This document shows, one piece after another, positions 9,421 to 19,814 of a stretch of DNA of 23,108 nucleotides. The position numbers were made by a program, and so were the translations under genes. The DNA comes from Welwitschia mirabilis (lineage: Eukaryota > Gnetophyta > Gnetopsida > Welwitschiales). Numbering within the stretch: position 1 is the stretch's first letter; every line of letters begins with the position of its first letter. Below the pieces are notes generated by a model. The model saw nothing but the letters and a program-made list of their open reading frames with translations. It did not search any database and was not told the DNA's origin. Location of the stretch: positions 250,547,311-250,570,418 of the forward strand of contig JBOZIK010000001.1 of NCBI GenBank assembly GCA_051453625.1, in the 5' to 3' direction.

Positions 9421-9433
9421 GACTCTGATACCA
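9421..9433 (-). promoter_or_regulatory. Primer binding site, initiator tRNA-Met type
   Basis: The minus strand reads TGGTATCAGAGTC, matching the usual plant TGGTATCAGAGC PBS for its first 11 bases. It follows an LTR-type terminus (GGGACATTACA, ending at 9436) after a two-base TT spacer, which is the standard arrangement. It fixes the orientation of the downstream element (leader, gag, pol) as minus. Confidence 0.9.
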
Positions 9434-9970
9434 AATGTAATGTCCCATTTTACTATTTTTGGATTACTTTTCATAAAAAAGAACATTTAAAATAACATGC
9501 TAGGATCCATAGAAATAACAAGGAACAACTCAGAGAGAATAAGACTTTTATTATTAATAGTAATAGATTACATTTTACATCATTATCAAATAGCCTTATA
9601 CTAGTGATTATAGATAAAGACATGGACTATGATCTTAATCCCCTTTCTGGGACCCTTAGGGATCAGCCAAGATTGTCATTGGTTCCATCCACCCAGTTTG
9701 TCCACCCTCATTTAGTGCCATAGGCTTATATTATATAATGAAGAGAAACATCTTTACATATTTGTGGTATACCATTTACATTTCTTGCTAACCATGCTTT
9801 ATTTGCACTTAGCACACATCATTTATTCAATGAATGATTTTGTAACATCATCTTAGTTTACTACATGAGTCATAAATGTGATCTCTTATTGTACTTCAAT
9901 GTCACTTATTAATCATCCCACTTATCAATGCTAAATCATGTGATCTTGTGATCTTTAGTTATATGTCTTT

Positions 9971-9987
9971 ATTTATTTATATATATA
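9971..9987. promoter_or_regulatory. TATA-like sequence of LTR copy A
   Basis: ATTTATTTATATATATA on the plus strand; the minus strand reads TATATATAAATAAAT. It sits at the place corresponding to the TATA boxes of copies B (17031) and C (19805). On the plus strand it is followed by C/T-rich DNA typical of a start region. On the minus strand it would leave about 500 bp of R-U5 before the PBS. Confidence 0.4.
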
Positions 9988-10085
9988 GATCCTTTCCTCT
10001 CTTGTAAAAGAAGATACTTGTCATTTCTTATTAGACAAGTGCATTTCCTTCTTTCATCTCTCTTTCTCTCATTTTCTTACTTATC

Positions 10086-10132
10086 AAGCTTGGAGCTTAG
10101 AAGCTTAGATCTAAGAAACTCTTGAGCTTAGA
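10086..10132 (+). repeat. GGAGCTT-type heptamer cluster in LTR copy A
   Basis: Variants of (G)GAGCTTA/AGCTTAGA recur at close spacing (AAGCTTGGAGCTTAGAAGCT and, further on, TTGAGCTTAG). The same cluster occurs at the equivalent place in copies B and C, about 90-110 bp beyond the TATA site. Confidence 0.55.
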
Positions 10133-12692
10133 TCTTTATCAATTTTTAACTATCAAGGGCTTACTACGCTTCCTAAGTAAGATCTTTTACTCTTATTGTT
10201 TATATGATCTATTTTTAAGATCCTAATGGAATGATGTGATATTACATTAGGAAATTATTTAGGATTTTTATATATTTATGTTATAAAATATTATTCACTC
10301 TCATTGCCTCTCAGCAAGACATTGAGGAGATATAAGAGGCATTTTATGCTTAGTGATGGAGGTTACTAATGGATGATTATGACCAAGTAATCAAAGGCTT
10401 TACTATTAACAATGGAAAAAAGAAAGCAAATTTGGATATCCATGTTTATTTTAATATTATATTTTTATCTAGTGTGCATTAGGTTCATCTTATTAGGGGT
10501 AAATTCTAATCCTTGAAAATCTGTTTAGGTTATTATTCTTTTATAGAGATCTTAAAGCTCATAGTAAATGGGGTTTTTAAATTAATTTAATTTTTATTTC
10601 TATAATGATTTGAATTAGTAACTTAGCTAAGATATTCTGTAATTAATTGATTAGTCTATCCATTATTTTATTGATCTAACTTATTACTTAACTAGTTGTA
10701 AAAACTTTATTATACTTTTTATTATGGCAAAAATTAAATTTCTAGAATAGAGGCATAGCATAAATACATCATAGTTTATTAATTAGTAAGTAGAAATTAG
10801 TGAAATTTTCTCCATAAGTTTAGAATTGAATAATATGACAATGTAAAAATAGTAAGTTTTGGAATGGGTAATTACTTTTAAAAAATTTATTTATTAAAAT
10901 ACATTAGAAAATAAATGTAAAAAATAGTAATCAAGTAATTTACATTTCTATAACTATTAGTTAAAATATCTGCAAATTTGAATATCCTAAGTTGTAGGAA
11001 ATTTAATAAAATGTCTAAAACATCTTGAATCATTTAAAATCAAAGTAACTTGAAAATTATAGTTATTTTAGTGTAGTGTAATAGGACTTTAATTTTAGAA
11101 AATTTAATAATGTTTAACCTTAAATGATAACCTTATAAATGATATTTTTATTATTGTAAGCTAGTTTAAGTTGAATTCTAAGAATCTTATTAAATATCTA
11201 GTTTTTGAAAAACTACTATAATTCATTTTTTTCATAATTAATTACTTATTTTTATTATAATTAATATTTTAGATTATAGAAAATTTATTACATAAAATTT
11301 TATAGGGAATTTGAGTATATAAGATATTTTATCAATAAGTTTACATTAAATTACCTATACATTGTATTTTATTTATATAAATACCTATTTTAGCTTTTTT
11401 TTCTTAATCTTACTTTGAATGTATAAGCTTCTCAGAGTGTTTACTTTGGTTGTTTAAGTAACATAAATAGTTTCTAGCTTATTTTTTTTATTTACTTATA
11501 ATATAGTCATATGAATCTTGTATAAAATTTATATCTTAATAATTATACTTAAACTATACTTTCTTTTGTTTACCTTATTTGCACTAATTCATGAAGATTG
11601 TCATATTAGCATGGAAGAATGTTTCTAGATTAACATAGCTCGAAGTATGTTTCAGTTTCTTTAAGTATATTTTTAAGACATGATTTGATATATTTTAAAT
11701 ATTTTTATTATTATGAAAAAAAAGAGTATCTCCTTTATTTAGATAGAAAAGAAAAAAGTATTTTCTTTATCTAGATTTTCATTATTATAATCTTGAATAG
11801 AGAAATGTCCTTGTATGCTTGTTTTTGTTTTTTGGTTATTTCTATAAAATGAATCTAATGATGATTAGAATTATTATAACTAGATAAATAATCCATTAAA
11901 TATCTACATTAGATACAATTATATGCATGAATTTGTTTGGTGGAATCATCCAATAGGACTAAATTAAGATAATTATAATAATTTTCATTCCTACACTTGG
12001 ATTTCATCACCAAGGTGGGTTGCATTGTGTTTTTTTATAGAACCCTTATAGATTGAATTTGATCATAACTCTCCAACCCTACCCATATATGAACTTACTC
12101 TAACTTAATATCTCAAGTCCTTAGTAATGATGGATCATGTTTCACTATCCAGATATGCTTCAAGGAAGCAGGGGTTATTTGTAAGCATTAATCCACCTCC
12201 TATAGTACCTCTCACTTATATCAGAGCTATATCAAGGTGAAGTGAAATCTTATAGAGTTTAACCTAGTTATGTTTAAATAGTTTATAACCTTAAGTAAGA
12301 TGTACTTACATTTAGAAGATGGCCAGATATAGAGTGGGAATGCTAGTTAGGTATTATTCTTAAACTTATTCATGTATATTTATAATAAGTTTACATCTCC
12401 TCAACTATTCATAAGATATATTCTATGTGATGAAAAATTAGGAAGAGGTAGAGAATACAAACTTATGACATCGATATTGTTTGTAAATGAAATAATCTAG
12501 AAATTGATTATAGGTAAATATATAATATTATTATGGTTTCTTTTTCTTAGAATATAAAAATGTTAATAAAAGAATAAGTAAAATTTGATCCTAGGCTTCA
12601 CTATATCTATTAGGTAATAATATTATTTAAGGAAGGAAGATAAAAGAAAAATAATATTACTTAATTAGGGTAACAAAAGAGAGGGTGTCACA

Positions 12693-13380
12693 TATCACTT
12701 AGAAACTAATGTCAATTTTAACTTTCTAATTATGAAGTGAAGAGAATTTCATATAATGAATTTAAATAAAAAAGGCTAGTTGTTCCATTTTCATAGTGCA
12801 TTATAATCTTATTGGATTTCCTATAAAACATCCATTAAAATGTCTCTTTGTAGGCTAATTATTAGAAAATCTTATAACTTTCCTATTAAAATAGAAAATA
12901 AATCTTTTTGGATATTAAATACCTTAATCATAGCCTTAATAAATCTTTAGAACTTATAAATTTTAAGTTAACTAAATCAAAGAAAATTAGAAATAAATTT
13001 ATAAAATTAATTATGTCTAAAAACAAAGAATAAAAGCCCCTTTATAAAAGTTTTAAATCTCTTAACTTATTTTTAATGTATGATTTAAGGCTACATACAT
13101 TCCTTGAAAAACATGTATTTAAATGAACTAGTTTATTTGAAGTTTAAAAGGTATTTTCTCATGATGTTATTAATATTTTTAAGCTCCAAAGATAATTTTT
13201 TAAAGTAAATGGTTAAAAATTAAACATTTTCAAATCTATTCCATGGTGCATGACTGTAACCTTATTTTAGTAATTTAACATTGTATATATCTATATATAT
13301 GTGGATGTACACCCATACATACATATGTATAGGTATAGTTTTTTCCTTTTATATCAATGTATGTATGTGTCTCTCTCTGT

Positions 13381-13425
<45 letters not shown>

Positions 13426-14739
13426 NNNNNNNNNNNNNNNNNNNNNNNNNNNNNNNNNNNNNNNNNNNNNNNNNNAGAGAGAGAGAGAGAGAGAGTATAT
13501 AAGAAGTGAATTTAGTGATGTAAATCTTTAAGATTTATCTTTATCAATACCTAAATTTATGATAAGTAGATGATTTGGCTAGTTTAATTATAAGATCTTA
13601 CTATTCTAAGTAGTTTCCATTGCTTTTTGATTAGGAATTGATTGGTTTAGTAAAATATCTTTATTGACATACTAACTTTTTATGTCCTATGTTACATATT
13701 ACTAAACGTATATATTCACCACTAGTTTGTAATGTTTTATTATATCAAACTATACTTCATGAAGTAAAAACCAACAAAAACTCTAATGCTAAAGAACCCC
13801 ATACTCTAAAAAATATTCTTATGAAAGAGATGTATATTAGTGAGTTTCTATTTTTCATTACCTATATAAACTAGTTTTTCCACATAAGATAGTACTTATT
13901 ATACTAGTTTTAGAAAATTAGAATCTATGAAAACTAGTTTTTTGGAATTGGGAATGACTTAGTCATATATGAATATGTATTTAATGTTAGTAACATTTTC
14001 GTTTTGGATGGCTGACTATCTAACATTGAAAATCATTCATGTTCTAGTTATATTTTAGCTTAGATCCCTTATGTAGTCTTGGATAATTCTTAATAGCTAG
14101 AATATCTATGGTCCACCTAGAGAGTAGTGTAAGATATATGCAAGTTCATAGTATAATCATAAAAAAGTTTCACACAGTTTAGAGGAATAAACTTTCTTCC
14201 TTAAGAAAACCCTTTTTTCATGTGAATATTGGACCTAATGATGTGATATAACCAAATAGAAAAATCATGTATATTATAAATATTTAGAATCACATAACTA
14301 GTTTCAAGAATTAGTTATAATAATTTCTAACAAATAAAATTTTATAACTTTTTTAGCATAGTTAACTTATGTACCTTTTTTTTAGTTTTATTATTTAATA
14401 GAATAATTCCTTTTTCTTATAAATAACAATAATAGTTAGAAGTAATTGGTAATTGATAGCATCATGAGCATCTGGATTTGATAACTAGGAGTTAATACAT
14501 AAATATCACTATGAGAAGTTATTAATTTTTATGATAGTCTTTAATCATATGTGTGAATACCAAGGTTTTAAAATAAATGTAAAAATTCAATGAAAATATT
14601 AGGTACAAAATGAAACTATAATTTCAGTACTCTTAACATAAAATTCCCTTTAGTTTTTAAAATTATAAGAAATTTTATTTTTAAAAAATAAATATGAAAT
14701 TCAAATTTAAATTTTAATTCATGTGTTGCATGTTAAATT
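12693..14739. other. Non-coding AT-rich stretch between LTR A and the next relic
   Basis: I see no coding frame, RNA gene or clear element edge. Its only recognisable content is the GT/gap/AG microsatellite (13383-13495). Short ORFs (13281-13531, 13689-13874) are microsatellite translations or chance frames. If A and B were the LTRs of one element this would be part of a non-coding internal domain, but A and B are too diverged to make that the simple reading. Confidence 0.5.
13383..13495 (+). repeat. (GT)n - 50 N gap - (AG)n compound microsatellite
   Basis: About 21 GT units (13383-13425), a gap of 50 N (13426-13475), then about 10 AG units (13476-13495). The gap almost certainly reflects sequencing or assembly failure inside the microsatellite, so its true length is unknown. 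Confidence 0.95.
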
Positions 14740-15620
14740 TTGTTATGATTCATAATATTTGAAAGATGTGTCTTAGTTTTTAAGGTATAGGTGTTAATTG
14801 TAGTATAATGTTTGGATTTAAACTAAATAAAACACTTTGTATGATTCTTCCATAGGGACATATGAGGTAAGTTAGTCAATAGGTATGAGACTATTCTACT
14901 TGCAATGAAAACTCAAGCAAACAAAAATAAAAAGTTGAGAGAAAGAAAGTGATCTTCAATTAGCGATGTAATGGAATGGAAATGCTTCAAGGATCAAGTG
15001 ATTCATCCATATCTCCTCCTTTGCTCTAAAGATTCTTGTATCTAAAACATAAAATAAATAATCAAGTCATTAAAGCTCAGTGTAGAGGAATAACCTCATC
15101 CATCACATGAGTGTTAGTGAGTTATCAAGTTCTTTTTCTACTTCAAAACCCTTTATAAGCATGAAAAGTATGAACCAAAGTGCATAAGGTCTATGAAATA
15201 ATAGACACTATAAATAACAAACATAACTTTAGACAAATCAAACATTTAAAAAAAATTGATAATTAAGTAAGCTTTATTTAAAGATTTCTAATACCCTTTT
15301 ATTGTGCATTAACAATATCAGAATAAAATCTACTTTAAGAACAAGTTCTACCTAAACATTACTAATACCAATTAAAATTATGTATTAATAATAACAGGAT
15401 TCAAACCAATTCTTTATTAAAACTGAAATAAATACATTACATCAATGAAGGAAGAGAATAAGAATAACTCTTTAACTAGCCTTGAGCATTCTACCCCTAA
15501 TAAAACATATTAAAACATCAGGACATCTAAGCCTTCAAGTCTTTCCCAATTTTATCAATCAAAAGATGAATATAATAAAGGGTTTAAGACCTTTTTATAG
15601 GAAGAGGTAGGGGTGAGGGA
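14740..15620 (-). mobile_element. Relic of another retroelement: TATA, R-U5-like and leader-like sequence
   Basis: There is no coding frame. On the minus strand a TATA box (CTATAAAAAG, 15600-15591) is followed by about 800 bp of AT-rich DNA and then a block near 14870-14770 (TCCCTATGGAAGAATC ... TACTACAATTAACACCTATA). This is built like the block at about 1890-1830 on the minus strand in the first element (CATTGGGATTACAACATTC ... GAACACCTAT). The shared order (TATA, spacer, leader block with ACACCTAT) suggests a related element. It is cut off at 15621 where LTR copy B starts. Confidence 0.3.
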
Positions 15621-15937
15621 TGGTTCTATAACCCAATTTTGTAAACTTTTAATTAATAATTACAAGAGTTTCTTAACTATGTAATACATTTTGATATCAA
15701 TTTTAATGATAATTCTATTTTCCCCTAGTGAGAATCAATGTGTAGCCCTGTAATCAATAATGTATTATATTTTGTATATTAAACATATATCTTGATTATA
15801 GATACTCATAAGGTTACTTAATTATTTAATATTAGTTTTAAGTAATTTTATTATTTTAAGTTATAATAATAATTATAAGAATTTTAATATTAAATAAACC
15901 TATTAGGCAAGTCATTTACATGGTTAAATAGTTAAAT

Positions 15938-16221
15938 TAAAAAAAATCCATATGAAGCTATAAAATAATGTCTACAAAAATGGCATGTGACATATTTATT
16001 TTAATCATTTATCCATGTGCCTTATTCAANNNNNNNNNNNNNNNNNNNNNNNNNNNNNNNNNNNNNNNNNNNNNNNNNNNNNNNNNNNNNNNNNNNNNNN
16101 NNNNNNNNNNNNNNNNNNNNNNNNNNNNNTAAAAAAAATCCATATGAAGCTATAACATAATGTCTACAAAAATGGCATGTGACATATTTATTTTAATCAT
16201 TTATCCATGTGCCTTATTCAA
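15938..16221. repeat. 92-bp direct duplication flanking a 100-N gap
   Basis: 15938-16029 and 16130-16221 are the same 92 bases with a single difference (TATAAAATAATG against TATAACATAATG). The intervening 100 N (16030-16129) is a placeholder gap. Copy C has only one equivalent of this segment (19030 onward). The pattern is typical of two contig ends that overlap but were not merged. Confidence 0.9.
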
Positions 16222-16282
16222 ATCTAGAAATAAACTAAATTTACTTAGTAAAAGTAAAAGAATAGTAAGAAAGAGTACTATG

Positions 16283-16397
16283 TTCAATTATGACAATTTT
16301 TTATATTCAATTATGACATTTTCTTACATTCAATTATGACATTTTCTTACCTACCATTATGAATTTTTCTTACATTCAATTATGGAATTTCTTTCTT
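16283..16397 (+). repeat. 23-bp minisatellite in LTR copy B, five units
   Basis: Units start at 16283, 16306, 16329, 16352 and 16375, an exact 23-base period. The best unit is TTCAATTATGACATTTTCTT plus ACA. The corresponding place in copy C (19071-19146) carries the same repeat in the opposite orientation (TGTAAG-AAAATGTCATAATG type units). Confidence 0.85.
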
Positions 16398-16771
16398 ATA
16401 ATTTATTTTATTAATATTATAAATCATGAAGAGTATAAATATATGAATAAGGACATGCATTATTATCCATAAATAAAAAAGAATAAATGAGTAGAATTTA
16501 TTTTACCATGACTTTTATGTTTATTAATATTTGTAGAAGTACTTTATACATAAAATATTATTTTTCTTATTATGTCATATGATAATTTTGGCATTGGTAC
16601 ATTTGTTCTTCCAATGCATTTTTGGATTAATTATGATCCTATTAAAAATAAGAAGAAACTAGCATGAGGACATGATACATATAATTAATCTTGTTAATTA
16701 AAGCAAGAAGATTACTCATCCAAATTAGGTGCATAAATTATAAATAAGATTTTTTTTTTATCATTCATACA

Positions 16772-16945
16772 TCACTTTCACTTCTTACACAAGCTCTTAC
16801 AACTTCTCATTGATTAATCTTATTAATGTCACTTTTACACAAGCTCATTCAACTTGTCATTGATTAATATTATCATTGTCATTCACATGTTCATATCACT
16901 TTTACACAAAGTATATCCAACTTGTCATTGATCAATCTTATCAAG
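16772..16945 (+). repeat. Promoter-proximal repeats in LTR copy B, three units
   Basis: Three units of about 50-67 bp, each built as TCACTTTTACACAAGCTC, a short linker, then CAACTTGTCATTGATTAATC and TTATCA. They end about 90 bp before the TATA box at 17031. Copy C has four such units. Tandem repeats just upstream of the TATA box are common in plant LTR enhancers, so a U3 role is plausible if the plus orientation is right. Confidence 0.75.
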
Positions 16946-17030
16946 TAAAAGAGATTTCCTTGTCTTATGGGTAAAATAATGTAGGTGGTCTTTAACCAAT
17001 TATATCAAGAACCTTTGATATACCATTTAT

Positions 17031-17040
17031 CTATAAATAG
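17031..17040 (+). promoter_or_regulatory. TATA box of LTR copy B
   Basis: CTATAAATAG on the plus strand, preceded by AACCAATTATAT (CAAT-like, about 16993) and followed by a C/T-rich start region (TTTCTTCTTCTCAAAC). Transcription would begin near 17060. The sequence is nearly self-complementary, so the strand rests on the surroundings. Confidence 0.5.
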
Positions 17041-17126
17041 AGCTATATTTCTTCTTCTCAAACTAGTATTCTTCAAACAAGTTTATGCAACCAAAATTTC
17101 TTTTTAATATTTTTTCCTCTAAGTAT

Positions 17127-17153
17127 GGAGTTGGAGCTTGGAGCTTGGAACTT
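17127..17153 (+). repeat. GGAGCTT heptamer repeat in LTR copy B
   Basis: Close to four tandem heptamers: GGAGTTGGAGCTTGGAGCTT and GGAACTT. The equivalent clusters in copies A (10086-10132) and C (19911-19952) have different numbers and orders of units. All lie about 100 bp past the TATA box. Confidence 0.7.
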
Positions 17154-18401
17154 ATATCTTAGAAGTTTTGAGATAGGATCTTAGAGATTATCACTTCCTA
17201 AATTGTCCTCAAGCATCATCAATCTTATTACCTACAAGTAGATTCTTCTTTTTTTGATAATTTTAGCTCCATTTATTGCATTATGCCTATTCATATGATT
17301 TGAATTTTCCCTCCCATTGGCTAATACTAAGATAAGGGAGAGATTTGAGAGATCTCTATACATATAGCTATCAATGGTTATATATATATATTGGGGACCT
17401 TTTAACATGCTTGGCTTCTATGTATCTAATGGATATTTTGGCCAAGTAATCAAGGGGTTTACTATGAATTTGAGCACCCATATTGTATTGCATTATATTA
17501 TTATTTAAATTCATTTTACATCATATTTAGATTAGAGTCTTATTAGGGTGAATAAGTCTGATCCTCAAAATCTATTTAGGCTAGGCACTTCTTCTTAGAA
17601 AATCCTAGGGCTCATGGTATCAATGCATTATTTATTATGGTAAATTAAGTTTATATTACTTCTAATTGTGTTTTATTTATTTACAATATAAATTCATTAT
17701 CAATTTAATTGATTTTAATTTTATAAATTAGTATGATTTCTCTTGTTCTTAGTTTAATTAAAGTTTATTTCTTTTAAGTCAAGCAATTAAAGAAAGTCAT
17801 AACTCATTCAATACTAAGTAAAATTTTTAATTCAATACTAAGTAAAATATTATGGAATTTTATTGTGTAGGTCTAGAATTATGTTAGTAAGTTAAAATTT
17901 TAGAATAGTAATTTTTCTAAGGCTAAAGTAATTTTTATAATTTATTTTATAAAAATATCTTAAAATTTATAAGCAGAAAACAACAAGAAATTTTGTTTTG
18001 TTTTATTATAATTATAAAGAGTTTGGATAAAATTGGAGTAGTCCAACCTGTAGAGAATTGAATAAGGTTTTCAAAAAGTATTTATTAATTGAAAAATTCC
18101 AAGTAGAGTAAAAGTTAGGGTCATTTTAGTAAATGGTATTAGCTTAGTAATTCTAAAATGTAGGAAGTTTTAATAGTTTAAAGTTTAAGCTTATAAAATA
18201 CATCTAGGATAATTCAAATTTATTAAAATTAGTTTCTAGGAATATTACAATGAGTCTAGTTTAAGGAAATTAAGTCTATTTTATTTTTACATTTTTAAAT
18301 AATTAATTTTAATGTCTTCTAAAATCTAAAAAATTTCAATTAATTTTAATAATTATAGAAAATTACCTGATGCAAGTATCAAATTATTGTAAATATTATA
18401 T

Positions 18402-18573
18402 ATGATTTCTAGTTAAGTTATATTTATTTTTATATCCTTTTTATACACTAATTATTAAAAATTCTTTCTGCAACACATCTTTAGAATCATTAAGTAGAAA
18501 TCCCTAATGTTTATGATTTCTAGTTAAGTTATATTTATTTTTATATTCTTTGTATATACTAATTATTGAAAAT
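18402..18573. repeat. Duplicated 61-bp arms around an inverted segment at the broken end of copy B
   Basis: 18402-18462 and 18513-18573 are direct copies with about four differences. Between and overlapping the second arm, 18475-18515 is the reverse complement of 21313-21353 in copy C (40 of 41 bases). The second arm runs straight into the 100-N gap. Confidence 0.8.
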
Positions 18574-18673
18574 NNNNNNNNNNNNNNNNNNNNNNNNNNN
18601 NNNNNNNNNNNNNNNNNNNNNNNNNNNNNNNNNNNNNNNNNNNNNNNNNNNNNNNNNNNNNNNNNNNNNNNNN
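18574..18673. other. Assembly gap (100 N) between LTR copies B and C
   Basis: A placeholder-sized run of N. The 49 bases after it (18674-18722) end in a purine-rich GAAATGAAAAAG directly before copy C. The true distance and any internal region between B and C are unknown. Confidence 0.95.
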
Positions 18674-19490
18674 AAATAAACTATTAAAAAATAAGGAGGA
18701 GATTAGTTTAGAAATGAAAAAGTGTTATAACTTACATTTTGTAAACTTTAGTTAATGATTATAAGAGCTTCTAGACTATGTAATATATTTTGATATCAAT
18801 TTTAATGAAAATACCTTTTTTTTTCTAGTGAGAATCTACGTGTAGCCCTACAACTAATAATGTCTTATATGTTAAATTATACATACTCATAAGGTTACTT
18901 AATTATTTAATCTTAGTTTTGGACAATTTTATTATTTCAAGTTATAATAATAATTATAAGAATTTTACTACTAAATAAACCTATTTATGATTAGGTAAGT
19001 CATTTCTATGCTTGAATAGTAAAATTGAAAGATCCATATGAAGATGTAAAATAATTTCTACAAGAAAGGAACGCCATAATGAAATGTAAGGAAAATGTCA
19101 TAATGAGTTGTAAGAAAATATCATATTTAAATGTAAGAAATGTAAACAAGGGAATGCACTATTATCCATAAATTAAAAAGGATAAATGAGTAGAATTTTT
19201 TCTATCATGGCTTTTATCCTTATTGATATTTGTGGAAGTACTTTATGCATAAAATATTATTTTTTTTGTTGTATCACATAACAATTTTGAAATCGGTGCA
19301 TTTGTTCTTCCAATGCAATTTAAATATGTTTTGCATTAATTATGAACCTATTAGGGATTAAGAAGAAAATAACATGAGCAAATGATGCATGTGATTAATA
19401 TTATTAATTAAAGAAACAATATTACTCACCTAAATTAGGTGCATGAGTCCTAAATAAGATTTATTTTGTTATTCATACATAAATTTCACC

Positions 19491-19722
19491 TCTTACACAA
19501 GCTCCTACAACTTTTCATTGATTAATCTTATCAATGTCACTTTTATACAAGCTCATCCAACTTGTCATTGATCAATCGTATCATTGTCATTTATATGTCC
19601 AAATCACTTTTACATAAAGTCCATCTAACTTGTTATTGATCAATCTTACTATTTTATTTACATGTTAATGTCACTTTTACATAAGTCCAATCAACTTTTC
19701 ATTGATTAATCTTATCAAATAA
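19491..19722 (+). repeat. Promoter-proximal repeats in LTR copy C, four units
   Basis: Four units with the same TCACTTTTAYAYAAG...CAACTTxTCATTGATxAATCxTA plan as copy B, ending about 80 bp before the TATA-like box at 19805. One more unit than B, so the array length is variable within the family. Confidence 0.75.
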
Positions 19723-19804
19723 AAGAGCTTTCATTATTTTGTGGGTAAAATGATGTAGATTATCTTTAATCAATTATATCAAATACCTTTAGTATACCAT
19801 TTAT

Positions 19805-19814
19805 CTATAATTAG
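19805..19814 (+). promoter_or_regulatory. TATA-like box of LTR copy C
   Basis: CTATAATTAG, one or two bases away from the CTATAAATAG of copy B and in the same context (CCATTTAT before, GAGC and C/T-rich DNA after). Probably weakened by mutation. Confidence 0.45.

Larger units (their letters stand above)
3115..12692 (-). mobile_element. Truncated Ty3/gypsy LTR retrotransposon with long leader and antisense gene
   Basis: Read on the minus strand: possible 5' LTR (12692-9436), a two-base spacer, PBS (9433-9421), a stem-loop, a leader of about 3.6 kb carrying an opposite-strand gene, gag, protease, reverse transcriptase and the start of RNase H. The order PR-RT-RH and the sequence of the RT core identify Ty3/gypsy. 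I cannot assign the lineage (Tekay, Reina, Tat and so on) by eye. Integrase and the 3' LTR are absent, cut off at about 3115 where another LTR-like region starts. Assignment of the LTR to this element is the least certain part (see the LTR A entry). Confidence 0.65.
9436..12692 (-). mobile_element. Long LTR, copy A (3.26 kb)
   Basis: Bounded on the plus strand by TGTAATGTCC at 9436 and GGGTGTCACA ending at 12692, which are imperfect inverted termini of the TG...CA type. The lower end touches the PBS, so read on the minus strand it is the 5' LTR of the Ty3/gypsy element. It shares its core with copies B and C in the same orientation: the GGAGCTT region (10086-10132), a stretch around 10400-10560, and a well-matched block 11850-12480 that contains a 26-base identity with copy C. 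It has no coding frame. Its TATA-like sequence (9971-9987) can be read on either strand. The orientation of the promoter is unresolved, so the strand given follows the PBS only. Confidence 0.6.
15621..18573 (+). mobile_element. Long LTR, copy B (incomplete, ends in a gap)
   Basis: Homologous to copy C from its first bases (TTCTATAACCC...TTTTGTAAAC against TGTTATAACTT...TTTTGTAAAC) through the promoter repeats, TATA box, GGAGCTT cluster and downstream AT-rich body. The start is placed at 15621 (TGGTTCTATAACCC), just after a purine-rich run 15601-15620 that would fit a polypurine tract of a plus-strand element. The 3' part is lost in the N gap at 18574. It contains a gap with duplicated flanks, a 23-bp minisatellite and a short inversion. 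No ORF is present. Confidence 0.65.

Noticed and set aside
12693-12705. PBS after LTR copy A on the plus strand
   Set aside because: TATCACTTAG fits the tRNA-Met site only if several bases are deleted, while a clear PBS exists at the other end of A.
13281-13531. Overlapping ORFs with VCVCVC and RERERE runs
   Set aside because: Translation of the GT and AG microsatellites across an N gap.
15600-15621. Definite polypurine tract before LTR copy B
   Set aside because: The purine run is suggestive, but the same DNA is next to a minus-strand TATA box of another relic, so the match may be chance. Kept only as a possibility.
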